Of a DNA stretch of 64,000 nt, positions 35,406 through 47,100 are shown piece after piece. The notes beneath the pieces are model-generated. The model had not been told where the DNA came from, ran no database searches, and saw only the letters and a program-made list of their open reading frames with translations. Every line of letters begins with the position of its first letter. The first letter of the stretch is position 1. The stretch comes from Macrolepiota albuminosa (lineage: Eukaryota; Basidiomycota; Agaricomycetes; Agaricales; Agaricaceae), in contig JAMWFC010000113.1 of the NCBI GenBank assembly GCA_027475525.1, positions 1,786,001-1,850,000 on the forward strand, in the 5' to 3' direction. A program made the position numbers and the translations under genes.

Positions 35406-36136
35406 TTAAGAAGAGATGTACATCTTTCTAAGTTGATTGACTTTCCCTTCCTCATCACAGACCGGACACATCCCAGAAACATCAAACGCCATCTTGATGC
35501 AGGGCGCGCAAAACATGTGACCGCAAAGGGTAGAGCATACGGTCTTGGGAGTGTGTTCGCAGATCGGGCAAGTGAAGTCTGTCGCTGGAGGGCCCGACTC
35601 ATTCTGCTCCTCTTCCTGCTCCTCTTCCTCGTCTATCTTGACAAGGTGCGCAATGCATTCGTGGACTTCGTCTCCAGCATAATCAAAATCGTCACAATCG
35701 AACTCGTCATGGGTCTCCCAGGTCATATCTTTGTAGGAAAGCTGCCCATTGTCCAAATCGTAATCACCTCCGGCCTTGAAGAAATGATCATAAGAGTACA
35801 TGCGGTGCTATAGGGGAAAAAAGAGTCAGCCTCACTGGTATCGAAGATAGGACAAATGTAACTTACTGCACGCAAAGCGTTGCCGTTCAAGAATCGACGA
35901 TCGCAGACCTCACAGTAAGGATGTTTGGAGGATCTGGCAACATGTCGTTCGCGCCTCTTCAGCGATTTAAAGTGCCTGTCGCAAAGCGCGCAGTAGCATT
36001 GATTGTATTCTGTGCTCTCAGGAGTCTCGAGCCAGAAGGCGGCTGAGTCTCGAGGGCGCTCACGAGCCGGGGTATGGTAGTAGGGCTCCTCGTAGGCGTA
36101 GGCAGTTTCGTAGTTGGTGTAGTCAGAAGACGACAT
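35406..36136 (-). CDS. C2H2 zinc-finger plus RING protein, copy 2
   Basis: Two exons (36136-35867 and 35807-35406) encode 223 residues. The only amino-acid change from copy 1 that I see is Lys for Asn in the segment EEGKVNQL close to the C-terminus, just after the RING. All zinc ligands are kept, so both copies look functional. The few nucleotide changes and the conserved intron indicate a recent DNA-level duplication, not retroposition. Flanking noncoding sequence is more diverged than the coding part, which suggests purifying selection or gene conversion. Confidence 0.85.
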
Positions 36137-36534
36137 AATAGATGAGTGTTAGATGGTTTAGTAGTGCTGATAGTCAAGTAGGTTGTGGTTGGTTCGATGG
36201 TTCGATGGATTTGTTTGCGCCACAAAGAGGTCCTTTTATGGCGGGGGAAAAGTGGGTCACTCCTCCTATTGTTGAGGCTGTGGCGTATTCAAGTGGATGC
36301 CATGGCGCTGCCTGACCTCCTATAACATCATAAACAGAGACATTTGTGGCGCAGGTACGAGGGTGGATTTTCGATGAAGCGACGATAGTTTAGGAGAACT
36401 CCTGTGCGGACTTAAACATTCAATAGAGTCAGGGACACAACAGTGGATTAGGAGAACAGTCTGCAATAAGGCATATTTACATAATACTACAAAGTTAGCT
36501 AAGCAGAATCGTACGTGATAGCATACACTTAGGT
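36137..36534. other. Promoter side of RING gene copy 2
   Basis: Matches 33588-33960 upstream of copy 1 closely for about 270 bp, then with growing divergence. It also contains the 3' flank of the CBS-domain gene. Confidence 0.5.
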
Positions 36535-37227
36535 TCAGATGGCCCGACGCGATACAAAACTGTTGAGATCCTGCTGTGTAGCCACTGCGAGAACGAACTT
36601 CCGATTCGCATCGGTCACTGTAAGCCAGAAATATACCTAAAGATTAAGCGAGAAGAATTGAACAACGCACCCAGTGCAAAAAGATGTGACTGAAGGAAAT
36701 GTTCGAGATCCAAAAGCGGCGTCAAAGGTGTGATGATGGTATATGGATGAGACGCAGTTCGCATAAACTTGGTCATATACTGGGATACTTTATCGGTCTT
36801 CGTAGGTCAGACCAGCATACGTAATAGAATCAAAGGTATATCGGCTCACGGGATCGGCCTCGTTTGCTTCCCACTTCTCCTTCAACGTGGCAACATCCAC
36901 GTATCCCACCGGCCTCCTGCGACGGTCCAAAACACTAACAGTACTGCCTAAGTAAACGATCTGTACGGATTTCAGACTCCACGTACGGTATATGCGAGAA
37001 ATCGCGCTCGTACGCAAACTCGATGGCCTGTGATATCGGCTCAGAAAGCGGCAGGGAAAATGCAGGAGGCAGTTGAAGATCCTGGTTGGAATGTCGGTTG
37101 CTACATTACGCGATATACAAGTAGCAGTACGCACCTCTACCACTGCACCTTTATACTTATCGCTTTCCATTGACATGGCGTGTAGTGGTGAGTTTATGGG
37201 TGTCTGTGTCGACGCAATTGCGGCCAT
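36535..37227 (-). CDS. Small CBS-domain protein
   Basis: Five exons (37227-37135, 37081-36987, 36943-36850, 36779-36671, 36617-36535) give 157 residues with consistent phases. Two CBS motifs form one Bateman module: SQAIEFAYERDFSHIPTVSV with LDRRRRPVGYVDV (about residues 42-75), then HPYTIITPLTPLLDLEHFL with LVTDANRKFVLAVAT (about residues 103-145). Such modules bind adenosine nucleotides or S-adenosylmethionine and usually regulate a partner, but no catalytic domain is attached here. The ATG at 37227 is chosen; the ATG at 37176 (17 codons later) is equally possible. Confidence 0.8.
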
Positions 37228-38081
37228 TATTGGAACAATGTGGACGTCAAAAAGGAAGAATGTTATCACAGAATTCGCTCTGAGGCCTGATGGGTTGTTT
37301 ACTCGGAGCAACGAAATTTATAGACGATGGATCACAGAAGCCTGAGACACGGCTGTCAGCCAATAGCATCGTGCCGAAAACGGCTCTACATTTTAAAAGG
37401 AGATTGAACTGACACGCACATGGGCAAAAGGGCAGCATGTGTTCCTGCGGTGGGCAGAATCTTCCGAAAAACGCTGTATTCACATCTTATAGTCTATAGA
37501 AAGAACGCATGCCGTTTAATTTGGGCTATAACCACGGACTACTGCAACTGGCCTTCTCAAACGAGGCCCAACACCGATCAACGGCCTATCGGCAATTGCC
37601 GAGTACTGTTGAGGGGTGTCAAGTGCTTGACTTTTCTTGTTGGATACATTAGGTGAGTGGAGGGCCTCTCGGATCTAACAGGGGGGCAGAGTCTAAACGG
37701 GAAGCGTCGACCGGCTCTTTCTCCCCGTACGCGGGGGGTCTCGGGATTCCCTGGCCCTTATAGCTTATGTTTCCGTCCGTAGTACCGAGCAAAATAGGTG
37801 CCCAGCACCTCGTGCTCGTAACAAAGAGCCTTTTTTTTTAAAAAAAAAGAAAGAAAAAGAATGGAGGGCCGGAAGCTATAGCTGGGAAGGCAATACTTTT
37901 CTTCGAATCAAACTTAAAGAAATTACCGTATCGGACCTGCGCGTTTGGGTTCGAATTTCTAGATCCGGATCGGCTGGCGGACTTGGTCACGTTACTTTGA
38001 CGCGCTGGTCACGGGCTGATCCAAACCTTGGGTGGCACCTCTCTTTTTCTTCTCCTGACGATCTTTTTTATCTGCGTTTCG
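37228..38081. other. Region between divergent CBS-domain and MLH1 genes
   Basis: About 0.85 kb upstream of both genes. 37650-37860 is unusually GC-rich with a short inverted repeat (CCCCGTACGCGGGG, near 37724) and ends in a T8A8 run at about 37832. It differs from the AT-richer surroundings; no gene is assigned. Confidence 0.45.
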
Positions 38082-41006
38082 ATGACTACTGAAGACTCTA
38101 AAGATTCTGCGGAACCTCTTCCAATTCGTCGACTCAATGAATCTCTCATCAACCGAATTGCTGCTGGCGAGGTGGGTGTTCATCTTGAGCATCACTGGTA
38201 AGCATAGGCAAGTCTCAGCTATCTTTAAGATCATCCACAGACCAGCCTCTGCACTGAAAGAGCTGGTAGAGAACAGCCTTGACGCGGGTGCAACATCAAT
38301 ACGCGTCACTGTCAAAGATGGAGGAATGAAACTCCTGCAGATTCAGGATAACGGATGTGGAATACGCGTAATTAAGGGAGGGAATCCATAAAATGTCGCA
38401 TTAATACTTTTCTTTGTAGAAATCGGACCTTGCCATTCTTGCAGAACGTTTCACAACTTCTAAACTGAAAACGTTTTCTGACTTGTCGCGTATTCAAACT
38501 TACGGATTTCGTGGCGAGGCCTTAGCCTCTATATCACACGTGTCTCATCTGTCAGTCATCACAAAGACTAAAGTTGAATCTTGTGCATGGAAGTAAGAAC
38601 AGCACCACCTTTTGGAGTAGATGACAGATGAATAGTTTTGCATAGAGCCTGTTATGCGGACGGTCATCTTGCACCACCGAAACCTGGTCAGAGTGTTGAC
38701 CCCAAACCATGCGCAGGGAATGATGGAACCACGATTACCGTAAGTAGAGTTTCTTTTTCATTCCTTTACAATGTCCCATTTTCAATTGTCAGATAGAGGA
38801 TATGTTCTATAATACGCCGACACGCCTGTCTGCATTGAAGAGTTCTTCTGAGGAATATTCTCGTATACTTGACGTTCTGACAAAATATGCAATACACAAT
38901 CCCAAGGTCGCTTTTGTATGCAAGAAGGTTGGCCCATCTCCCAAATTTCTTCAGCATCCGATTCACACATACGTTGTAGGCAGGTTCTCCAACTCCTGAT
39001 CTCTCGAGTCCATCTGCATCCGAAATTCCGAACAATATCCGGCTGCTTTATGGCCATTCCATTGCTAAGGAACTTGTGCCGGTCAAGGTATCGTCCAGGG
39101 ACAAGAAGCCTATTCAAGAAGGCGAAGATGAAGATATGGGAACGGATGAACCTGAAGACGACCCAGAAGCATGGCATGCTGAGGCTCATATCACTAACGC
39201 TAACTATCAAGCGAAGAAAATGGTGTTCCTTCTTTTCATCAATCGTACGCATTTTTTTTCCAACCAAGTCGTCACTTTTTACGTTTTCAAAGACCGGTTG
39301 GTTGAATCATCGCGCATGAAACGCGCCTTTGAAGCAGTATATAACGGAATTCTGCCAAAGGGTAGTTCCCCGTTCGTATACCTTAGGTAAGTCTCTTCTA
39401 GTGATTGCATTCGCCTCTCAATATTGTCTATCTAGCTTGGAGATAGACCCAAGATCGGTTGATGTCAATGTACATCCAACCAAACGTGAAGTTCACTTCT
39501 TAAATGAGGAAGAAATAATTGAGAGGATATCGGATGCATTCCAGAAGGCACTGGCGGTACAGAACCACTCGAGGACTTTTGAATATCAGGTTGGTGGATG
39601 ACTCGTCTTCGTGGAATGTGATCGTGCCTGAAATTTGTTACATTCTTGTCAGACTTTGCTTACTGGAGGGGTCGCCAGTACTGAGCCAGAGCTTTCGAAG
39701 AAGAGAAAAGGGAAGCAGCGGGAAACCAGTGATGCCATGGAGGTAGATGAAGATGAAGATGAAGATGAAGGATCATCAAATGTATCCAAGGGTACCTATG
39801 ATACGTCATACATTTCCATATTCATGGCACTGACAGTCTAATTCAGCCCCAAAATTGAGGAAAACATTGTCCCAGCACAAAGTCCGAACCTCACTGAAAG
39901 ATCGGACCCTTGATTCAATGTTCCCCGTCACAAATCCCGCTCAAATTGCGAGTTCTTCGACTCAAGGAAAGGGTCAGGACGAGTCGTCTGCAAAAACATT
40001 AAAATCTCGTGAAATCAAGGAGTCAACGTGTTTCTTGACTTCGGTATTGGATTTACGTCGGAAGATTATGAAAGGGAAACACAGACGTTCGTTTTCAATG
40101 TTCCATAACATATGACCAGGCTGACAGGTGGTTCTAGAACTGACGGAAATCCTGGAAAAACATATATTCGTGGGGATCGTTGACCTTCAGAGGTCTCTTT
40201 CCTTAATCCAACATTCTACCAATCTGTATTTGGTGAATCATGGTTCACTAGCGTGAGTCAGGAACAGATTTTATTCTTGTAAGATCCTTGCTAACACTTG
40301 CCTCAAAGAGAAGAACTCTTTTATCAGCTAGGAGTGCGACAGTTCGGCAACTTCAGTCGGATGAAGCTCGACCCACCACCTCCACTTCGTACCCTCGTGG
40401 AGATTGCAGTCAACGCTGAAGAGTCAACAAAGGATAGCAAACTGAGCAAATCGCAGATTGTTGACGTCAGTCCTTGCGTTCGGTTTTCCTGATTTATCCT
40501 TGACTTACACTACCTTCGCAGCGAATCGTCAAGATTCTCATGCTTCGTCGCGAAATGCTTGCTGAGTATTTCTCACTATGCATATCGGACGCAGGTCTCG
40601 TCGAAAGTTTACCGTTACTACTAAGAGACTATACACCGAATCTCAATAATTTGCCCAGTTTTCTAATGAGACTCGGACCACAGGTGAATGATCATCGATT
40701 AATCATGGGTCATTGTTTTGTTGAGCTTCTCGCGGGCTTTTGTAGGTTGAATGGACGTTGGAAATGGAGTGCTTTGAAACTTTCCTCAGAGAATTGGCCT
40801 ACTTCTACACTCCAGGAGAGACTGTTGTACCTGCATCGGGATCTGATGACGAACAGGCTCAAGAGAAAGCTGAGAGGTGGCAAATACAATACGTCTTATT
40901 TCCGGCTATGCGACGATATCTCTCTCCGCCAAAGTCGCTACTGGATCGGGACGTCGTACAAGCGGCCAGTCTTCCGGACCTCTATAAGGTCTTCGAGCGT
41001 TGCTAA
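38082..41006 (+). CDS. MLH1: DNA mismatch repair protein MLH1
   Basis: Fourteen exons encode 738 residues: 38082-38171, 38230-38367, 38420-38592, 38646-38739, 38793-38927, 38980-39244, 39293-39386, 39436-39589, 39653-39791, 39847-40086, 40138-40252, 40309-40465, 40522-40683, 40746-41006. MLH1 forms MutL heterodimers that couple mismatch recognition to strand incision. The GHKL ATPase motifs are present: [11 protein letters not shown] (about residue 41), DNGCGIR, and [11 protein letters not shown]. The transducer domain has HPTKREVHF. An acidic linker ([13 protein letters not shown]) joins the C-terminal dimerisation domain, which has [13 protein letters not shown] and ends in the conserved FERC. 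An apparent stop near 40112 lies in a 51-nt intron. No frame damage is seen. Confidence 0.95.
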
Positions 41007-41166
41007 GTATAGATTACAAAATTACTTTATATTGTTTGAGTTTTACAGATGTCAGTATGCGCGAGTAGTATATGCGGAAGTATTACAGTATGTCTATTCA
41101 ATAGCAATGGTGAAAGATATATAGCAGGGAGAGAAAAAGAAAAGGTCAATAAAGCAAGGAGAGTAA

Positions 41167-44100
41167 CTAACGAAATTTTGACCCATTAGGTGTGCTGCGA
41201 AATGCGGTTGGAGAATCAAAGATAAAAGCATCTAGCTCGGAATCGGTATCGGAGTCGTCATCTGATTCGTCTGAGACTGAGAGGTCATCGCTGATGCCTC
41301 CCATACGAAAAACGTCGGCAAAGGGGGTCTGAGGGGTGTCATTGGCAGTATCTTGGGCTGTTGATTTTGCAAGTATGGCGGCAACACGTGCTTCCAATCT
41401 TTTATTTGGTGGAGGCAATGAGATGGAGGTTTTAGACGATTCATCTCCTTGAAAGAAGCTAGAGAGCTCATGGAGATCCCTCATCAAACCACCCAAATCT
41501 TCTTCCGCAGGTTCTAAAGAAGCCAGTGCCTCTACTTCAGGCTCGAAATCGATTCGGGACGGTCTTATGGCGATAGAACAGGTATCAAATACTCCCAACA
41601 GGTTTGCACGACAGGTTTCTCTAAGTTGATCCGCCTGAGCAATGCACCATCCTGATTCTTGCGGAATCCCGAAGACTGTGGCAACTGAAGCAGGGTTGTT
41701 GTCGAGTCGCTCCGGAAGCCTCTGCCCGTGCATGCTCATCCGCAGGACATGTTTGGCAGGCAAGCCACCCGACATCGTCATCGGTTCCTCCAGAACATCA
41801 AGAGCGTTCGGTGCAAGGTCCGTCTCCAACAAACGGAGTAACGGCATGAGCAATTCTGACCCCAACAGTTCAAATGGGCTTCTGGTCTCCCTTTGTTGGA
41901 AAAGAACCTTAAGGACTTGCATTGCCTGGATTCGCAACCACCGCTCTCGATTTAGAACCAGGCCGAGAAGGAGTGTCACAATTTCTGTCCAGTGATCCGC
42001 ACCATAGTATTCCCGAAGACTGCTCACTGATTGACGAAGAAAGTCGTCTCGCGTCCGGAAATGACTTTTAGCGAAGGACATCATGATCTTTTGTATGCTT
42101 TGTCTACCTTCCCCCACCGCAAGCTTGCCGATATTTGAAGCGAATTCCTTCAGTTCTTCCTCTGGTATGTCCGACGCCATGGAATGGAGACACCAAGGTA
42201 ACGAGAACGTGTATAGATCTCGAACGCGCCCACCAGAAGGGTCAATGAGGCGGTTGTCTTGCACTGCAGAAAGAGTTTGCAGTATCTGCAGAGTCTTTGC
42301 TGAGGTATTTGAAGATCTAAGGCCCTTCAACAGTGGTGGCTGCAGCGAGAAAGCCCCTTGCCAGTCCTTGGGTCGCTTGCTGATAAGGAGTTCCACAGTG
42401 TCCTGATCATCCAAGTCTATCTTTGTGAGTAACGATTCCAGAAGTACAAGAACCTGAGAAAATTCATCCTCATTTGTCGTGGAAAGGCAGGCGCATGTAC
42501 ACCAAAAGAGTTGAGGAAGAAGGGTCCAATTGACGTCGCCAGATGTGGCCTGAGCAGTGAGAGTTCGCAGGAGCTCGGTGGTAAAGGACCGAAGATTCTC
42601 ATCTTCACCAGAGATAGTATTCGACAAACGCCCCAGCAGAACAGCCACGTCTTTCTGAACAACTTTAGGCATGAGAGCTCTAAAAATCTGCAAAGATCTC
42701 GAGGCGGTTGCACGAATGGAACATGTGGTTCCCCATGCGAGAGCAAGTCTACCCCACTCCTCAACTAGCTTCGGCGAAAGAGGACTTAGGAGTTCTAGGA
42801 CACGAGAAGAAAGCAACTTCATTTTCTCTTCCACTTCTGCCGCAATCTCATCGTCTTTCCAGTACAACTTTTCAGCATCCTTTTCGAGTTGATCGATTCG
42901 AGTCTTAATGTTTATGCGACCAGGATTGGCTGAGCGTTCTACTAGTTCATCATAGCCCGGGGCCCATGACCTAAGACATTGGAAAAGCATACGCTGAGCT
43001 CTCTCTCGAACGTAAGGAACTCGATGATCAAGATGAGTGAATAAGGCATGAGACATTGGAAAAGCATACGCTGAGCTCTCTCTCGAACGTAAGGAACTCG
43101 ATGATCAAGATGAGTGAATAAGGCATGAGTAGTATTGGTAATTCTGCGTTCATCTCCCAACAACGTTGGACAGAAACATCGGCCAGGAAGAGCCACGCAA
43201 ACTGGGCCGACCCCAACGACAAACGAGGTTCTTCCGCAAAGAGGGCGTCGAGATTGTCCCACAACTCCATATCATGTGCAGCTGGGAATGCCAACTTATG
43301 TTCTATTACCGGCAGCATTCGAGCGGGTTCGATAACGGAGCACAGCTCTTCAAAAATCTGTCGGGTAATAGATGTCTGGCAAAGAGACGACACAATGTTG
43401 GCTGCACAGTCAACGTATATCGTGCTTCCGACTTTGTAAGACTGTTCAAGCAAGAACCTTACAGTAGCATGGCCATTCGCCGGGTGAGACGACTCGACAA
43501 GTTTTCTCCAGATGACGAGAATCTGCTCTGGATGTGTCTGACCATAACGGCACGTCAGTGACACAAGATGATAGAGTGCCGAGAGGGCTCGGGGAGACCA
43601 ATTTGATCGATCTTCTGGCATAAGTTCAATATTCGGAATCCAGAATTCCAGGCTTTGGAGGATGAGAATGATTACATTAGTAGCAGAAGCGACCTCTGGA
43701 AGTTGTAGGAGCCACGTCGCGAACTGTATTAAAATGTCTATGGCTTGATGAGGGTGGTAGCAGAAGCGACCTCTGGAAGTTGTAGGAGCCACGTCGCGAA
43801 CTGTATTAAAATGTCTATGGCTTGATGAGGGTGTTCCCCTGACAAGGAGTCGGAGATAAGCTGATGCGCATGACAAGTGTGCTTGACGCGAAGCTCCCTA
43901 CAGTTGCCTCGAAGTTCCAAAGAGGAAGAAGTCCCGATGATTGCTGATGAATAGCTTCCAACATGTCGAAAGCATGACGCCTAGTGGTCAACCCAGGATG
44001 GCGCAGGTTTGATAAGCCAAGACAAACGACTTGTGCGAAGGAGAATCCGTGTGTAGGGTTGATGGAAACAATTTCGGATACAACTTCAAAGAATCTGCCA

Positions 44101-47100
44101 TTGCAGGTATCAGTTTCGCTAGTCAACACTACGGCGCGCTTGAGAGACTCCTGCAAAAGTTCTCCATCCTGTGCATTGCATAACAATAGAGACTTGAGTG
44201 CTTTCCTACGGAAGAGGACCTCATTAGACGGAAATTTCGGAAGAATTCTAGTTCTGATACTTACTTTCCCTGTGTCTGATTGGGTTTATGAGACGAGGAA
44301 AGTATGCCACTCAATCTCTCTAGTATGGACGCTGACGTCAAAGGCCTCGAATATTCAGGAAATACTACTGGTCGTTCGTTCGTCCACTCAATCTCTCTAG
44401 TATGGACGCTGACGTCAAAGGCCTCGAATATTCAGGAAATACTACTGGTCGTTCGTTCGTAGGTGAACCGGATGACATATCAGGCGGGAAAAAAGCCTTT
44501 TGCTAATTTATCACATTGACGTCAGTATTTTGTTACAGTTGAGATAGAACATACGCAAAGAGAGGCAAGAGCACCAACGGCCGCATGTGATAGCAAAGTC
44601 GTATCATCCTTGAACCGCTCCAAGGCAGCTTGAGATTCCAACTGGGGAACGGAGGCTGCTGCGGCTCTCTGCATCATCAGGTGCCGCTTTTTGATACTTT
44701 CGGCTTGCGGATCAAGCTGGCACCACTCTTCACAAAGCCGGTAAAGCGTGAGATGCATGTTAGAAGGAATAAATCGATCAGAATCCTTCAACGCCGCCAA
44801 GCTATCGAAAAGGCGTTCTACTATTCCACAGAAATAGCGTCGCAGACGTTGAAGAGTGAAATTATCGCGCATCTCAGGAGCAGAAAGGAAAGATTGGGTT
44901 GTACGAACAAATTTGAGGACATTGGCAAGGGCAGCCTGCCGCCCTGCCGAACGTTGTAATTGCAGGTAAGGTGCAGTGAGGTAATAGATATGAGCTACGG
45001 CCGAATGGAGACGCTCCTGTCGACGGGTGCGTTCTGAGAGAACAGAAGACCCCGGCTTTGACCTCGCTTCATCGTGAAACTGACGATTGGCAAGGATACC
45101 GAAATTCTGTTCGACGGCTGATAATGGTCCAGGTTTGGCTCGAGGATCATCGTAGAATTGACGACCGGCAAGGAGGCTAAGGTCCTCGAGAAGTTGGGGA
45201 TATGCGTTGGACGGGAGGATGCTAATGCAGACTACCGCCGCATCACGAAACTCTGTGTGCTCTGAATCTAGAAAAGGTGTCAGATATCTAAACAAACCAC
45301 GAGTTGTGGAGAGCCTCTCGCGTTCGAAGCTCGCATCTGACGGTGCTCGGGTATGCTCCCGTCCCAACTGTGTCAATGCAGGCCGGTGGGCCTCCGAAAA
45401 GCTCGCGGTAGCGCAAAGCACCTTGACCCAAAGTCGCCATTGGTCAACGAGAGGCTTGTTGTTCTTTGTACTGGGATCCACTGAGGCCATTCTATTTGGC
45501 AAAGCACCGGCGATCCGATTGCTCAGCCCTGCAAGAAGGGCTATCGTCGGATGGAGTCGCGACCCACCAGCCATTACACTTTCACGGAAAGGACTCAGCG
45601 GAACACCAAGGTCCATACACTGTTGAAGAAGTGCAGGGTAGACAAAGTGCCACAGCTTGCGATCACGTTCATTCGTGCTGTTCGCGATGCATAAGGGCAG
45701 ATCGATGCGTTTTGATTCGCGCCAATGTTCCAGTCGGAGGAGCTCAGGCCCCTCTAGCAGGTCGTCGTAGCCCCGAAGATACGTCTTCTGAATACCCCTC
45801 CCATGTATATAGTCTACAAGGACAGAATTTGGCCAAGGAGCAGATGATCGGAGGTGATCAGCCAAAAGACCCATAACCTTCACACCCGTAGCACGAATGT
45901 CCCGATCCTCATGGGCAAGCAAAAACAGCGCCGCATTCTGGATCTCCGTACACCTATCCATTATCAGCTGTTCCTCTTCAGCCAGTGTCTCCGCCTTCTG
46001 CGACTTAAGTCCACGTATCCAACTGTCCACGAAGTCGACCCACAAATTCAACACCTTCGGAGATGACACTAGAAGTCGCACAGGCGTTCCTTCCTTCGCA
46101 ATGTAAGAAGGGCTAAACAAGAACGTCGTAAAGCTCGATAAGACAGTGAGAGCGCACGCAGGGTCAGCCATGAACAACTTCAATGCCTCAGAAGCCGTTT
46201 CAGCGAGCGAGGGTTCCACGTGAACGACGCCCCGGAAAAGCATGCCAACCGCGTCGTCCAGTGGGATAGTCGGATGAAGAAGGCGGGGCCAAGACTTGAA
46301 GCAGACCTGTAGGATATTTATCTGTGGGATGCAGCTATGGGGGTAAACCACCATCGGTCCATTTTCGTGTGGTCGAGTAATGAAATTGTGATATTTATCT
46401 GTGGGATGCAGCTATGGGGGTAAACCACCATCGGTCCATTTTCGTGTGGTCGAGTAATGAAATTGTGGGCCTCTTCATAAGGAGCGAGGTGGAATCGCGA
46501 GATGGACCACTGTTCGTCAAAAAGAGACATAGAACCGACGTTTTTGAAGCACTGCGTGCCGATGGCGGCGAGTGTCAATCCACAACGGTCGAGAAACTCT
46601 TGAAGACACGGTTTTGATAGCAGAGAAAGGGGAAGGACTTCCGAAGATGTTGGATAGTCACTCCGCGGAGGGGCAATAAAAAAGTCGGCGCTGCTTGGCC
46701 AGGTTGGGGTTCCTGATTCATTCTCCATAACATGAAGGGAAAGAAGGATTGCGTGGACGGCAATGGATATTCGTTCAGGTGTAAGAACGTTCGCTGCATT
46801 GCCATTTTGCTGATGTGGAGATAATATTAACATCTCATGAAGAAGTTCCAAACAAAGGTCTTTCCCAAAGTCGAAATGGCGGAAAAGGATAAAGTGTACG
46901 ACGTATATGAAGGGTTCAGAACCTTCGTCGCTGGGGAAAATGGTGGTGAGACGATTGGTAGGGAAGAAGTGCTTGAGCAAAGAATCAAGTCTTGTGGTAG
47001 TCGCAGACGCAGACTCCTGACATCGATACAAGTAAGTCCATATTAGCCGCATGACTCCATTCATGATTGCCGTTCTCCATGGTTTTTCCTATCACCAAAT

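Noticed and set aside
37940..37970. tRNA-like B box (GGTTCGAAT)
   Set aside because: No matching A box or cloverleaf could be built around it.
40087..40137. Premature stop in MLH1
   Set aside because: A 51-nt intron with GT...AG ends removes it and gives [18 protein letters not shown], in line with the family.
41642..45626. Several plus-strand frames over 100 codons
   Set aside because: All are antisense shadows of the Furry/Tao3 coding sequence.
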